Positions 16,526 through 27,034 are shown, counted from the stretch's first letter. The stretch is DNA of 64,000 nucleotides from Microvirga ossetica (GCF_002741015.1 NZ_CP016616.1:1347501-1411500), one strand, 5' to 3'. Made by a program: numbers and translations. Notes: generated by a model from the letters alone, not told the origin.

Positions 16526-17245
16526 TCAGTGCGGATCGTTCAGGAGATCGCCGAAGATCCGGTAGGCCAGTTCGGTAAAATGCAGCTTGTCCTGCCGGTA
16601 GGCCGGAGGACCCGCTTTGATAAGAGCTGCGTCGGCATCTACGTAGCGGGCTCCGGCACGCTGGGCGACGTCCCGGATGAGCCGGTTGACTTCGAGCCGT
16701 GTGGTGTTCCGGGAGGAGAAGGCATCGCCCCTCGGCGGAATGCCGATCACGTCGAGCCGGGCATCGGGCCAGGCCGTTGCGATCGTCCGGACGATTTCGG
16801 CGATGCCTGCGGCAATGGCGCAGGCCTGATTGTCGCTCGGGAGGTTGTTCGTTCCTGCCAGGAGCACGACCCGTCTCGGGCGGAGAGACGACAGCGGCAG
16901 GTCCCTCAATCGCCAGAGCACGTTCTGCACTTTGTCTCCGCCGATGCCGAGATTCGAGATGCGCGCTTCGGCAAACGCCGCCCCCGCCCATTGCAGCTCC
17001 CAGCCTCGGACGAGACTGTCGCCGATCATGACGACATCCGCCGCCGGCGGCAGAGCGGCCTTAAGAGCGAGATGATCCTGCACGCGCGCCGCCGCCTGCG
17101 CCGGAGCGGGCGTCGTCGTGACGATCAGATCGGCTCGCGGACAGCCCTGCCCTTCGCCACCGTTCTCGGCCCGTGAGGACATGGTGCTCGCGACGATCAG
17201 CGCCGCAGCGATGCAGAGCGACCGCAAGGATGAGGACGAGCGCAT
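16526..17245 (-). CDS. Secreted SGNH/GDSL-type esterase
   Basis: The 239-residue product begins MRSSSSLRSLCIAAALIVAS, a signal peptide. The catalytic blocks are VVMIGDSLVRGWE (Ser), ISNLGIGGD, LLAGTNNLP (Asn) and DKLHFTELAY (Asp/His), the full SGNH set. It probably de-acylates a polysaccharide or lipid in the periplasm. It lies 20 bp downstream of the alpha/beta hydrolase gene, so the two form an operon. Confidence 0.82.
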   Translation of the reverse strand: MRSSSSLRSLCIAAALIVASTMSSRAENGGEGQGCPRADLIVTTTPAPAQAAARVQDHLALKAALPPAADVVMIGDSLVRGWELQWAGAAFAEARISNLGIGGDKVQNVLWRLRDLPLSSLRPRRVVLLAGTNNLPSDNQACAIAAGIAEIVRTIATAWPDARLDVIGIPPRGDAFSSRNTTRLEVNRLIRDVAQRAGARYVDADAALIKAGPPAYRQDKLHFTELAYRIFGDLLNDPH

Positions 17246-17265
17246 CCTATCGTCTCGCCGAAATC

Positions 17266-18126
17266 TCAAGCGAGCGCCAAGGCATCGGCGGAAGACCGCT
17301 TTTGCAGCGTGCCCTTGGGCGTCATCCTCTCCATGAGGACAAGACTATCCTTGTGATCCGCCCTGATCGACAAGGCCCGTTGGCACAAAGCCATGGCTGT
17401 GGCCGTGCGTCCCTTCTTGAAGCAGGCCTTTGCGAGCATGTGCAGGTATTGCGGCGATTTCCCGCGACTGCTCCGCAGCAGCCTTTCGTTAATGGGACGT
17501 CCCTCGATGAAGTCCACGACGAAATTCTGCAGAACGCCGCCATGCGCGAGAACGAACTTGGACGGGTGATCAGTGTACCTGAGGTTCAGGATTGTCGATT
17601 TCGGAAAGGATGGCACGACCTCGCGCAGGACGTAGGGTCCGTCGATGGGCTGGAGAGGGTCGACGAGGATCAGGTGTTCTTGGCTCGGGTCGGCGACGTC
17701 CTGCAATGGCAGGTGGTTGGGCTCGAACTGGTTGGCGTAAGCGTGCATTCCGACCAACGCATAATAGCTGTGATGACGGGGCGAGAACGACAGCGCCCGC
17801 CCTCCCACGGCCGATGCGAAATACAGGGCAGCATATCCGCCCATGCTCGATCCATAGGTGAAGACGGTCTTGTATCGACCGATGATCTCCGAGACAGCCT
17901 GCTTGAGGTCCTCGATCGACAAATCCTGGTACCAGTTCTCCTTGCGCTTCTGAACGGAAATGACGTCGTATCCGCGCTTATTCAAAAAGAGTTCGCCGAA
18001 GCCGGGGCGCTCCACATCGATCGGCCCCATCTCGGCGAAGGTGACGATCACCGTCTCGCTCGCGGAGGCGCCCGCCGGGCAATAGGAAATCGTCGTCATG
18101 CCGTTATCGAAAATGCGGCGCTTCAT
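17266..18126 (-). CDS. Alpha/beta-hydrolase-fold protein with a C-terminal TPR-like tail
   Basis: The 286-residue protein has the nucleophile elbow YGSSMGGYAALYF (about residue 95) within an alpha/beta-hydrolase-like core. The C-terminal tail (LHMLAKACFKKGRTATAMAL) looks like one TPR pair. There is no signal peptide. Such proteins occur near polysaccharide or surface-glycan genes, but no such locus is present here beyond the SGNH esterase. The ATG at 18126 is chosen over a GTG 9 bases upstream. Confidence 0.65.
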   Translation of the reverse strand: MKRRIFDNGMTTISYCPAGASASETVIVTFAEMGPIDVERPGFGELFLNKRGYDVISVQKRKENWYQDLSIEDLKQAVSEIIGRYKTVFTYGSSMGGYAALYFASAVGGRALSFSPRHHSYYALVGMHAYANQFEPNHLPLQDVADPSQEHLILVDPLQPIDGPYVLREVVPSFPKSTILNLRYTDHPSKFVLAHGGVLQNFVVDFIEGRPINERLLRSSRGKSPQYLHMLAKACFKKGRTATAMALCQRALSIRADHKDSLVLMERMTPKGTLQKRSSADALALA

Positions 18127-18426
18127 TCCGCTCACCCTCGCTCAATCCATTGTCTCGAACCGCCCGACACAGATCATGCCGCTTGCGGCGTCGATCACAT
18201 CGAAATCTTAAGAACAATAGTATTGAATAAATTTCATCGAATACACAACACCGAGAAAGTCTTTTCTCAAGCAAATAAATACATCTAATTTCGAATTAAT
18301 ATTCTTATAAATTCAAATACTATTGATTATCTCGACACGGGACTTAGTCCGCACAAGACATCTCCCGCTTTTCTCGATCGCTCGTCGCGGCACGGCACCT
18401 GCGGCCCCGCTCTGCGTTGATTGGTC
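18127..18426. promoter_or_regulatory. AT-rich divergent regulatory region with inverted repeats
   Basis: About 150 bases (18200-18335) are strikingly AT-rich in a GC-rich genome. CAATAGTATT at 18215-18224 recurs inverted as AATACTATTG at 18316-18325, and the left copy is itself palindromic. The region lies between divergent genes for the hydrolase pair and a CorA-type transporter, so it is a likely dual promoter with a regulator or nucleoid-protein site. Confidence 0.5.
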
Positions 18427-19440
18427 ATGACGAATCCTCTCAAGCTCGCGACAGCCTCCTCCCACGGGCGCCCCGGAGTGGTCGCCTGCGCCGCCTATGC
18501 CGCGGGCAGGCGTGTGGCGGAAATCCCGATCGAGGAGGCGGGAGAGTGGTCGCGCAAGCCGGGGCACGTGGTCTGGATCGGCCTGCACGAGCCCGACCTG
18601 GAGCTCCTGCGTCAGCTCCAGAGGGAGTTCAACCTGCACGAACTGGCCATCGAGGATGCGCTTAAAGCACACCAGCGGCCCAAGCTGGAGCAATATGGCG
18701 ACGCCCTGTTCGTCGTCGCACGGACGGCCCAAATGTTCGACGGGCGCATCGCCTTCGGCGAGACGCACCTGTTCGTTGGCAAGGGCTATGTGGTCTCCGT
18801 CCGCCACGGCGCTTCGACCTCCTACAAGCCGGTGCGCGAGCGCTGCGAGGCGGCCCAGAAGGCGTTCTCGGAGGGGGAGGATTTCATCCTCTATGCGATT
18901 CTCGACTTCATCGTCGACAACTACATTCCGGTGATCCAGACGATCCAGGACGAGGTGGAGGAAATCGAGGACAGCATCCTGGGCGAGACCGCAACCCAGA
19001 TTCACGTGACGCGCCTGTATCAGCTTCGGCGCGATCTCCTGCGCCTGCGCAATGCCGCCGTCCCGTTAGTCGAGGTCTGCCGCCGCCTTGAGCAGCCGGG
19101 ACTGCCTGGCATCGATCCTGTCATGTCTCCCCTCTTCCGCGACGTCTCCGACCATATCCGCCGGGTGCAGGAGGAGATCGAGTCCCTGCGCGAGGTGCTT
19201 GCCTTCGCCTTCGAGACGAGCCTGATGACCGGACAGGCGCAGCAGACCGAAATCACGCGCAAGCTCGCATCCTGGGCCGCCATCCTGGCCGTGCCGACGG
19301 CCGTCGCCGGACTCTACGGCATGAATTTCGACGTGATGCCCGAGCTCCATTGGAAATACGGCTACGCCGTCGTTCTCGTCGTGATCCTCACCGTGTGCGG
19401 GTGGTTGTACTGGCGCTTCCGCAGGAACGGCTGGCTCTGA
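18427..19440 (+). CDS. CorA-family divalent cation (Mg2+/Co2+) transporter
   Basis: The 337-residue protein has a long cytoplasmic N-terminal domain with acidic helices (QTIQDEVEEIEDSI) and two C-terminal transmembrane helices. The signature YGMNFDVMPEL follows the first helix; YGMNF is the CorA pore-loop motif. It should form a pentameric channel for Mg2+ or related ions. The ATG at 18427 is used; a TTG six bases upstream is also possible. No clear Shine-Dalgarno sequence is present. Confidence 0.88.
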   Translation: MTNPLKLATASSHGRPGVVACAAYAAGRRVAEIPIEEAGEWSRKPGHVVWIGLHEPDLELLRQLQREFNLHELAIEDALKAHQRPKLEQYGDALFVVARTAQMFDGRIAFGETHLFVGKGYVVSVRHGASTSYKPVRERCEAAQKAFSEGEDFILYAILDFIVDNYIPVIQTIQDEVEEIEDSILGETATQIHVTRLYQLRRDLLRLRNAAVPLVEVCRRLEQPGLPGIDPVMSPLFRDVSDHIRRVQEEIESLREVLAFAFETSLMTGQAQQTEITRKLASWAAILAVPTAVAGLYGMNFDVMPELHWKYGYAVVLVVILTVCGWLYWRFRRNGWL

Positions 19441-19715
19441 AGGGCGGATCATCGCGGGTTCTCGTGTAGATCCCATATCCGAGCCGCGATGCCGCCTGGT
19501 GTGCCCCCACGAAGCATCAGGGTTCGCCGAACCCTCATTTCGGGGTTTCACCCGATGGTCAGTGCCGACCGGCTTCATAAAACTACGGATGAGTGCCTCC
19601 GAGCGTCCCGCCGCAATGAGCGCCGGGACGACGGCTGAGGGCGCGCTGACGACGACATCTATCCCGACGACGCTCGCGCCATCGCGACGGTGGCCATGAT
19701 TGGAAGGAACCTTGC
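19441..19715. other. Intergenic, GC-rich dyad before the sulfatase
   Basis: The gap between corA-like and the arylsulfatase contains CGTCCCG...CGGGACG near 19604-19634, a potential hairpin without a T-run. No gene is supported. Confidence 0.4.
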
Positions 19716-21374
19716 ATGTCTGAGGATACGGCGAACACCCATTCGGATGGCGGCTTGAGCCGCCGCTCGCTTCTCACCGGATCGACTGCGCTCGTCGCCG
19801 CCGCTGCGGCGATCGGAGCGCAGTCGCAGGCGGTCGCGCAGGCACAGGCGCCGGCGCAGGCTCCCGCCGCCTCCCCGCGCAAGCCTCCCAACATCCTCGT
19901 CATCTTCGGCGACGATATCGGCATCCCGCAGATCAGCGCCTACACGATGGGCCTGATGGGCTACCGCACGCCGAACATCGACCGCATCGCGGCGGAAGGG
20001 GCGATCTTCACCGATTCCTACGGCCAGCAGAGCTGCACGGCCGGCCGCGCCTCCTTCATCCTGGGGCAGGAGCCGTTCCGCACGGGGCTTTTGACCATCG
20101 GCATGCCGGGCGATCCGCACGGCATCGCCGACTGGATGCCCACGATCGCCGATGTCATGAAGACCAGAGGCTATGCGACCGGCCAGTTCGGCAAGAACCA
20201 TCTGGGCGATCAGGATCAGCACCTTCCGACCAAGCACGGCTTCGACGAGTTCTTCGGCAACCTGTACCATCTCAATGCCGAGGAGGAGCCAGAAGGCTAT
20301 TTCTACCCGAAGGATTCGGGCTTCAGGCGACAATACGGGCCTCGCGGCGTCATCCGCTCCAATGTCGACGGACGCATCGAGGACACCGGGCCGCTCACGA
20401 AGAAGCGGATGGAAACCGTCGACGAGGAGTTCCTCGCGGCGGCAAAGGACTTCATCGACCGCCAGCACAGGGCGGAGAAGCCCTTCTTCGTCTGGTTCAA
20501 CGCGACCCGCATGCACGTCTTCACGCATCTCAAGCCCGAGAGCGTCGGCAAGACCGGAAAGGGCCTTCATGCCGACGGCATGAGCGAACATGACGGGCAT
20601 GTCGGACAGCTTCTGAAGCAGCTCGACGATCTCGGCATCGCCGACGACACCATCGTGCTGTACACGACCGACAATGGCGCCGAGCTGGCCTTGTGGCCCG
20701 ACGGCGCCATGACTCCGTTCCACGGCGAGAAAGGCACCACCTGGGAAGGCGGCCTGCGCATCCCGATGATGGTGCGCTGGCCTGGCGTGGTGAAGCCGGG
20801 CACGCAGATCAACGAGATCGTCACGCTCATGGACTGGATGCCGACCTTCGCCGCGGCCGCGGGTATTCCCAACCTGAAGGAATCCATGAGATCCGGCTTC
20901 GCCGCCGGCACGAAGACGTTCAAGGTCCACCTCGACGGATACGATCTGACCGCCTTGCTGAAAGGAGAAGCGAGGAACCCGCCGCGCGAGGCCATGTATT
21001 ACTTCGACCAGGGCGGCAATCTCAATGCGATCAGGTGGAACGACTGGAAGCTGAGCTTTGCCGTCGCCAGCGAGGGCAACATCGCGACTGCGACGCGTGA
21101 AATCCCGTCATGGGCCTTGATCACGAATCTGCGTATGGATCCTTACGAGCGCGGCATGAAGGAAGGCGGTGGCGCTTTGGAATTCCTTGCGCAGAATATG
21201 TGGCTGCTGGTTCCGATCCAGGGAAAGATCAAGGAATTCTTCTCGGATTTCGACCAGTTCCCCTATCAAGAGGGCAGCTCGCTGAATGCGAGCGGTATCA
21301 ATTACGGATTGTTGCGCCAGCAGGCGGCCCTGAAACGCCTCAACGAGATCGAACGGCTGACTCCCTCGCGATAG
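19716..21374 (+). CDS. Tat-exported arylsulfatase
   Basis: The 552-residue product begins with a Tat signal (LSRRSLLTGSTALVAAAAAI). The sulfatase core shows the metal-binding NILVIFGDDIGIP and the formylglycine motif SCTAGRASF (C-x-A-x-R), so the active-site Cys is present and needs a formylglycine-generating or anaerobic maturase. GKNHLGD and TTDNGAE are further conserved blocks. It likely releases sulfate from an aryl or sugar ester in the periplasm. No maturase gene is adjacent. Confidence 0.9.
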   Translation: MSEDTANTHSDGGLSRRSLLTGSTALVAAAAAIGAQSQAVAQAQAPAQAPAASPRKPPNILVIFGDDIGIPQISAYTMGLMGYRTPNIDRIAAEGAIFTDSYGQQSCTAGRASFILGQEPFRTGLLTIGMPGDPHGIADWMPTIADVMKTRGYATGQFGKNHLGDQDQHLPTKHGFDEFFGNLYHLNAEEEPEGYFYPKDSGFRRQYGPRGVIRSNVDGRIEDTGPLTKKRMETVDEEFLAAAKDFIDRQHRAEKPFFVWFNATRMHVFTHLKPESVGKTGKGLHADGMSEHDGHVGQLLKQLDDLGIADDTIVLYTTDNGAELALWPDGAMTPFHGEKGTTWEGGLRIPMMVRWPGVVKPGTQINEIVTLMDWMPTFAAAAGIPNLKESMRSGFAAGTKTFKVHLDGYDLTALLKGEARNPPREAMYYFDQGGNLNAIRWNDWKLSFAVASEGNIATATREIPSWALITNLRMDPYERGMKEGGGALEFLAQNMWLLVPIQGKIKEFFSDFDQFPYQEGSSLNASGINYGLLRQQAALKRLNEIERLTPSR

Positions 21375-21411
21375 GAAACCTTCGCCCTATCCATCGGGAA
21401 CGACGCATAGA

Positions 21412-21437
21412 CCGGGCGGGCTGTCCTGCCCGCCCGG
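21412..21437 (+). terminator. GC-rich hairpin after the sulfatase
   Basis: A perfect 10-bp stem, CCGGGCGGGC with its complement, encloses a 6-nt loop, 37 bases after the sulfatase stop. No T-run follows, so termination strength is uncertain. Confidence 0.45.
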
Positions 21438-21565
21438 CAGCCGCGACAAGAGGATAGCCACGCGCTTTCGAAAGGGGCACAATCCCTGCAGGAGGGAGGC
21501 TTGAGCCCGTGCCTCAGGGAGATTGTCAGGCTGTCGTCCTCTGATGAACACCCAAGGAGACCCTC

Positions 21566-22360
21566 ATGCGAACGATGATGGCGGCGCTGTTCTGCACCGT
21601 GACGATGGCCGCGAGCGCCCATGCAGCGATCCGGGAAGAGCCTGTGACCTATCAGGACGGCAGGACCACGATGAAGGGGTTCGTCGTCTATGACGACGCG
21701 ATCGCGGGCAAGCGCCCGGGCATCGTCATGGTTCCCGAATGGTGGGGGATCACGGGCCACATCCGCAGCGAGGCGCAGAAATTCGCGCAGCAGGGCTATA
21801 CCGCCTTCGTTGCCGACATGTACGGCGATGCCAGGATGGCCGACAATCCGAAGGATGCCGGCGCGCTTGCGACCTCGGTGATGAAAGATCCGAAGGTGAT
21901 GGAAGCGCGCTTCAACGCCGCGCGGACCCAGCTCGCCGGGCATGCCTCTGTCGACCCGGATCGCATCGGCGCCGTCGGCTATTGCTTCGGTGGCGCCGTC
22001 GTCCTGAACATGGCCCGAACCGGCGCCGACCTTGACGCCGTTGCAGGCTTCCACGCTTCGCTCGGGCTCAACACGCCCGCCCCGGCGCCGGGCACCGTGA
22101 AGGCGAAGATCCTTGTCCTGAACGGAGCGGACGATCCCTTCGTGAAGCGGGAGGAATACGAGGCGCTCAAGAAGGATCTCGATGCGGCCAAGGCGGAGTA
22201 CAAAGTGATCGAGTATCCGGGCGCGACGCACGCCTTCACCAACCCGGAGGCCACCGCACTTGGACAGAAGTTCAACCTGCCGCTGCGCTACGACGCGCAG
22301 GTCGATCGCGAGGCGAAAGCGGAGGCATCGAAATTCTTCGATGCCAACCTGAAAAAATGA
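21566..22360 (+). CDS. Secreted dienelactone-hydrolase-family protein
   Basis: The 264-residue protein has a signal peptide (MRTMMAALFCTVTMAASAHA) and a dienelactone hydrolase domain. The nucleophile is Cys in GAVGYCFGGAVVL, the acid Asp lies in NGADDPFVK and the His in GATHAFTNPEA, the complete triad. Substrates of exported members are poorly known. An AAGGAG site precedes the ATG. Confidence 0.85.
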   Translation: MRTMMAALFCTVTMAASAHAAIREEPVTYQDGRTTMKGFVVYDDAIAGKRPGIVMVPEWWGITGHIRSEAQKFAQQGYTAFVADMYGDARMADNPKDAGALATSVMKDPKVMEARFNAARTQLAGHASVDPDRIGAVGYCFGGAVVLNMARTGADLDAVAGFHASLGLNTPAPAPGTVKAKILVLNGADDPFVKREEYEALKKDLDAAKAEYKVIEYPGATHAFTNPEATALGQKFNLPLRYDAQVDREAKAEASKFFDANLKK

Positions 22361-22553
22361 TCCCGCATCGACAGGATATGACGAACGTTACTTCGTTATA
22401 ATTCGTGAAAGCAGATCCATCGGTCTCGTCGCAGGCGATCTCCTCATCTGCGGCGAGGCGATCGGCAAGGAATGTTTGCCGGGATCGGAGGCATTTTAAC
22501 CGGTTTTTATCCTGACCGTGACAATCGAGAAAGTCCTGCCTCAGGGGACTTCG

Positions 22554-24530
22554 ATGCTTCTCGGATTGCGTTCATTCAACTCGGCCAGCGCCAAGATCCA
22601 GGCGCTTGACGCCACCTTCGCGACAATCGCCTTCGACATCGACGGCAACATCGTCGAGGCCAACGGCACTTTCCTGTCCCTGGTCGGCTACAGCCTCGGC
22701 GAGATCCGCGGGCGCCATCACAGCCTCTTCGTCGATCCGTCTGAGGCCGAGGCGCCGCTCTATCGCAAGTTCTGGCAGGATCTGCGCCGGGGGATCGGCC
22801 AATCCGCCGAATTCCGCCGCCTCGGCAAGAACAAGAGCGAAATCTGGCTCAAGGCGAGCTACGTCCCGATCCTCAATCGCAGCGGAGACGTGACCCGGAT
22901 CGTCAAGTTTGCCACCGACATCACGGCCGAGAAACTTCGGCAGGCGGATTTCGCCGGCCAGATCGCCGCGATCAATCGGTCGCAGGCCGTCATCCATTTC
23001 GCCCTCGACGGAACGATCGTCGACGCGAACGACCTTTTCCTGCGGACGATGGGCTATGAGATCGATGCGGTGAAGGGTAAGCACCACCGCATGTTCGTGC
23101 TCGAGGATTACGGCCGCAGCGCGGATTATGAGGATTTCTGGCAGAAGCTGAATCGCGGCGAGTATCTCTCCGGCGAGTTCAAGCGGGTCGCCAAGGACGG
23201 CCGGGAAGTCTGGCTGCAGGCCAGCTACAATCCGATTTTCGACGATTACGGGCGGGTCTTCAAGGTCGTCAAATATGCCTCCGACATTACCGCCGCGAAG
23301 CTGAAAGCCGCCGAGGCCGCCGCCCAGATCGCCGCCATCGGCCGGTCCCAGGCGGTCATTCATTTCGACATGGACGGGACGATCCTGGACGCGAACCAGA
23401 ACTTCCTCGAGACGATGGGATACAGCCTGGAGCAGATCCGCGGGCAGCACCACCGGATGTTCGTCTCACGCGCCTATGCGGCAAGCGCCGAGTACGCCAG
23501 CTTCTGGGACAGCCTGCGCACCGGCCGGTATTCCGCCGCGGTCTATCAGTGGGTCGCGAATGGCGGGCGCGAGGTCTGGATCCAGGGGAATTACAACCCC
23601 GTGCTCGATACGGACGGACGGCCCTTCAAGGTGGTCAAGTTCGCCACCGACATCACCAGGAGCATGAGCGTCCGCGGCGAAGCGATCCAGGCTGCCGAGC
23701 AGACCTTGGGCAACGTTCGCGCCGTCGCGACGGCGGCCGACGACATGAACGTCACGGCAGGTGCGATCTCGGATAGGATGCAGGAATCGCGAAGCGCCGT
23801 GGACGAAATCCACACGCGAACTCAGGGCGCCGACGCATCGACGGCAAAACTCCGCGATGCGGCCTTGGCCATGGACAGCGTCGTACAGGCGATCACCGTC
23901 ATCGCCGAGAAGATCAACCTCCTGGCGTTGAACGCCACGATCGAGGCGGCGCGAGCCGGTGAGGCCGGGCGAGGCTTCGCGGTGGTGGCGAGCGAGGTGA
24001 AGAACCTTGCCAACCAGGCCGCTCAGGCCACCGCGCGCATCTCCGGCGAGATCCTGTCCATGCAGGCCGTCTCCGGCGATGTCGAACAGGCGCTCGCCTC
24101 GATCAGCGCGGCCGTGACGGATGTGAGGAGGTTCATCGTCGAGACCGCCGAGACCATGCATCAGCAAACCCTCGTGACGACCGACGTCTCGAGAAACATC
24201 AAGGTCGCGGCGCACGGCGTCGCGGGGATCGCCCGCAGCCTGGACGAGTGGGTCGTCGGAGTCGAGGAGCGGCGCTCGAACGAAAGAACCAGGGTCAGCC
24301 GCCCGGCGGTCATCCAGATCGGGACCGCGTCAAGGAGCGCCATCGACGGTCGGAACGCCCGGGACATCGCATGCATGGTGCTGAACATGTCCGAAAGCGG
24401 CGCCAAGATCGCCGTCGCGGCGGCCGATGTTCCGGATCGCTTCGTGCTCAGGATCGACGGTGAAGGCACCGCGCAGACCTGTCAGGTCGTGCGGCGGAGC
24501 GAAGGGGAGCTCGGCGTCAGGTACGTCTGA
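22554..24530 (+). CDS. Soluble chemoreceptor: three PAS domains, MCP signalling domain, PilZ domain
   Basis: From the ATG at 22554 (AGGGGA upstream; a GTG 36 bases earlier is possible) the protein is 658 residues. Three PAS repeats of 122 residues each start near residues 13, 136 and 258 and share F(D/V)xDGxIxxAN and HHxxFV blocks. The MCP hairpin tip ([20 protein letters not shown]) is near residue 450. The C-terminal PilZ domain starts near residue 572 with RSNER (RxxxR) and NMSESG (NxSxxG), the c-di-GMP-binding motifs, intact. There is no membrane helix. It should link c-di-GMP level and PAS signals to CheA. Confidence 0.88.
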   Translation: MLLGLRSFNSASAKIQALDATFATIAFDIDGNIVEANGTFLSLVGYSLGEIRGRHHSLFVDPSEAEAPLYRKFWQDLRRGIGQSAEFRRLGKNKSEIWLKASYVPILNRSGDVTRIVKFATDITAEKLRQADFAGQIAAINRSQAVIHFALDGTIVDANDLFLRTMGYEIDAVKGKHHRMFVLEDYGRSADYEDFWQKLNRGEYLSGEFKRVAKDGREVWLQASYNPIFDDYGRVFKVVKYASDITAAKLKAAEAAAQIAAIGRSQAVIHFDMDGTILDANQNFLETMGYSLEQIRGQHHRMFVSRAYAASAEYASFWDSLRTGRYSAAVYQWVANGGREVWIQGNYNPVLDTDGRPFKVVKFATDITRSMSVRGEAIQAAEQTLGNVRAVATAADDMNVTAGAISDRMQESRSAVDEIHTRTQGADASTAKLRDAALAMDSVVQAITVIAEKINLLALNATIEAARAGEAGRGFAVVASEVKNLANQAAQATARISGEILSMQAVSGDVEQALASISAAVTDVRRFIVETAETMHQQTLVTTDVSRNIKVAAHGVAGIARSLDEWVVGVEERRSNERTRVSRPAVIQIGTASRSAIDGRNARDIACMVLNMSESGAKIAVAAADVPDRFVLRIDGEGTAQTCQVVRRSEGELGVRYV

Positions 24531-24681
24531 TCCGGAGGCCGGCGGCATCGGGCTTGGGCTCGACCTGGCTCGAACCGATTCACCGGCGGAGACTTTTTTC
24601 CGGCCGGGCTTAACCAAATAACGACAACTGCTGGCGAATTCTGGCGGAGATCGTCGTGAAGACGCCGAATCGGGATTCGTT

Positions 24682-26973
24682 GTGCCTGCATATCTGATCA
24701 TCGCTCTCAGCATTTCCATCGCGGCCGCCGGGATCATCGGCGCGGCCCTGCTGCTCGTGCGCGGGACCAACGACGACTTCGCGAAGGCGGAGGGGGAGCT
24801 TGCCAATCTCGCCCTGTCCCTTCAGGAGCGCGTGGACGGGGTCTTCCAGTCCATCGAGAACGTTCTGCGCGACGTGGTCGGCCGCATTCCGCAAAACTGC
24901 CTGCAGCCGCACGAGTTCGACGGATTTGCCGCCTCGCAGGCGACGAAGGCGATCCTGGTCGGGGCAACCCACTGCCTTTCGCAGATCGTCCGCATCGATC
25001 TCGTCAACGCCCGCGGGAGGATCGTCGGCACGTCGAATCCCCACCCGATGGCCGATGCGATCTACCTGACCGACACATCCTACTACCGGGCGCTTTCGAT
25101 CGATGCATCGCTGCTGCTCTATCTCAGCGAGCCGAGACGGATCCCGGCGACCGGCAAGAAGGTTCTCTCCCTCGCCCGGAAGATCACCGACACCGATGGA
25201 AACTTCATCGGCATCATCGTTTGCACCGTCGATCTCGCTTATTTCGAGAAGATCTTCGACGAGCATCTCAAGACGCGCCTGCTGGCGATCACCCTCTATC
25301 GGCGCGACGGCACCATTCTCGCCCACCGCCCGAAATCGGAGAGAGCGCTCGGGCGCCGAATCTGGCGGCCCAACACGCCGCTGCAGCGGATGATCGCGAA
25401 GAACAGCGCGACGCTCATTCGCGACGTCAGCTGGATCGACTTGAAGGAGCGGCTCGTCGCTCTTCATCCCCTCGCCAACTATCCCGGCGGCATCGCGGTC
25501 AGCCGGCCCGTCGCCGAACTCATGGCCGGACAGCGCTTCGAAGCCCGCCTGGTCCGGTTCTTCGCCTATCTCATGGACATCGCCGTCGAAGCCGCCAGCC
25601 TGCTCGGCCTGAGGCATGTCCGAACCGGTATTCTCAGAGCCGCCAGCGAGAGCTACCTGTCGCGTCACGACATGCTGACCAGGCTCCCGAACCGGCAGCT
25701 CTTTCTCGAGGAACTCGCGCGCACGTTCCTCGTCTCTCAACGGGTCGGCAAGGACTTCGCGCTGCACCTGATCGACATCGACCGGTTCAAGGACATCAAC
25801 GACAATCACGGGCATGGGGTCGGAGACCAGATCGTCCAATCCGTCGCGCGGCGCCTGCGCGACCGCATCAGAAAGAGCGATTTCATCGCCCGCATCGGCG
25901 GCGACGAGTTCGCGATCATTCAACGGCCGATCAGGGGACGGCCGCAGGTCCTGGATCTCATCGCCGCGGTTCAGGCCGCCATGAAGGTTCCCGTCACCGC
26001 CGGCAACACGGAGTTCGATGTCGGCCTCGCCACGGGCGTCGCGGTTGCCTCCACCGACGGCAAGACCTCGACCGAGCTCATGAAATCGGCCGACATCGCC
26101 CTCTACGCGGCGAAATCCGATCCCGACAGCAGCTATCGGCTCTATGACGCGGACATCAAGGATTCGCGCGCGGAACGCCGCGCGCTCGAAGGAGCCCTGA
26201 AGACGGGTCTCGACAACAGGGAGTTCGAGCTGTTCTACCAGCCGATCCTCGACCTTGCCACCAATCGGATGTGGGGCTGCGAGGCACTGGTGCGGTGGAA
26301 ACACCCGGCGAAAGGGATGATCTCGCCGCTGCAGTTCATTCCGACCGCCGAGGAGTCGGGTCTCATCGGCCCGATGGGCGACTGGATCCTGCAGGATGCG
26401 TGCTCGACGGCCATGACCTGGGTCCATCCGCTGAAGGTCGCGATCAATCTGTCGCCCGTGCAGTTCAAGTGCCGGGACGTCTTCGCCAGCGTCAAGAAGG
26501 CCTTGAGCGTCTCCGGCCTGCCGGCCCATCGCCTGGTCCTGGAGATCACGGAATCCGTCAAGCTCACCGAGGAGGCGACCTCGACGCTCAAGCGGCTCAA
26601 GGGGCTCGGCGTCTCGATCTCGCTCGACGATTTCGGCACCGGCTATGCCTCGATGAGCTATCTGAGAAGCTTTCCCTTCGACAAGATCAAGATCGACCAG
26701 TCGTTCGTGCGTGGAATGGATTCGCCCGACAGCCGCGCGATCATCAAGGCGACGATCGGACTTGCGAACGATCTGAAGATGAGCACGACGGCCGAAGGCG
26801 TCGAAACCGAAGAGCAGCTCAACGCCCTGCGCATGGCCGGCGCCTCTCAGGCCCAGGGCTACCTGATCGCCAAGCCGATGCCGCGCGAAGCGATCTCAGC
26901 CTTCATCGAGCAGACGCAACCCGCTCATGAGGCCGGCCGCGACGAGCCCGTTCCGGAGCGCGCCGTCGCCTGA
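24682..26973 (+). CDS. Membrane GGDEF-EAL protein (diguanylate cyclase/phosphodiesterase)
   Basis: The 763-residue product has a GTG start, an N-terminal membrane helix (residues 5-27), a periplasmic dCache-like region to about 285, GGDEF at about 406 and EAL at about 534. The GGDEF motif (ARIGGDEFAI) is intact, and RKSD five residues earlier is an RxxD inhibitory site. EAL residues are intact (CEALVRWKHP, EITES, DDFGTGYASM, KIDQSF, EGVETEEQ). Both activities are therefore plausible. It follows the PilZ-bearing chemoreceptor by 150 bp, suggesting a joint c-di-GMP circuit. Confidence 0.92.
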   Translation: MPAYLIIALSISIAAAGIIGAALLLVRGTNDDFAKAEGELANLALSLQERVDGVFQSIENVLRDVVGRIPQNCLQPHEFDGFAASQATKAILVGATHCLSQIVRIDLVNARGRIVGTSNPHPMADAIYLTDTSYYRALSIDASLLLYLSEPRRIPATGKKVLSLARKITDTDGNFIGIIVCTVDLAYFEKIFDEHLKTRLLAITLYRRDGTILAHRPKSERALGRRIWRPNTPLQRMIAKNSATLIRDVSWIDLKERLVALHPLANYPGGIAVSRPVAELMAGQRFEARLVRFFAYLMDIAVEAASLLGLRHVRTGILRAASESYLSRHDMLTRLPNRQLFLEELARTFLVSQRVGKDFALHLIDIDRFKDINDNHGHGVGDQIVQSVARRLRDRIRKSDFIARIGGDEFAIIQRPIRGRPQVLDLIAAVQAAMKVPVTAGNTEFDVGLATGVAVASTDGKTSTELMKSADIALYAAKSDPDSSYRLYDADIKDSRAERRALEGALKTGLDNREFELFYQPILDLATNRMWGCEALVRWKHPAKGMISPLQFIPTAEESGLIGPMGDWILQDACSTAMTWVHPLKVAINLSPVQFKCRDVFASVKKALSVSGLPAHRLVLEITESVKLTEEATSTLKRLKGLGVSISLDDFGTGYASMSYLRSFPFDKIKIDQSFVRGMDSPDSRAIIKATIGLANDLKMSTTAEGVETEEQLNALRMAGASQAQGYLIAKPMPREAISAFIEQTQPAHEAGRDEPVPERAVA

Positions 26974-27034
26974 GCCTGCGCGCGACCTATCTTCGTCACA
27001 TCGGCCTCTCGCAGATTTCCGAGGAACAAGACCA

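Noticed and set aside
24610..26529. 639-residue minus-strand frame opposite the GGDEF-EAL gene
   Set aside because: The plus-strand product carries all catalytic motifs; the antisense product does not.
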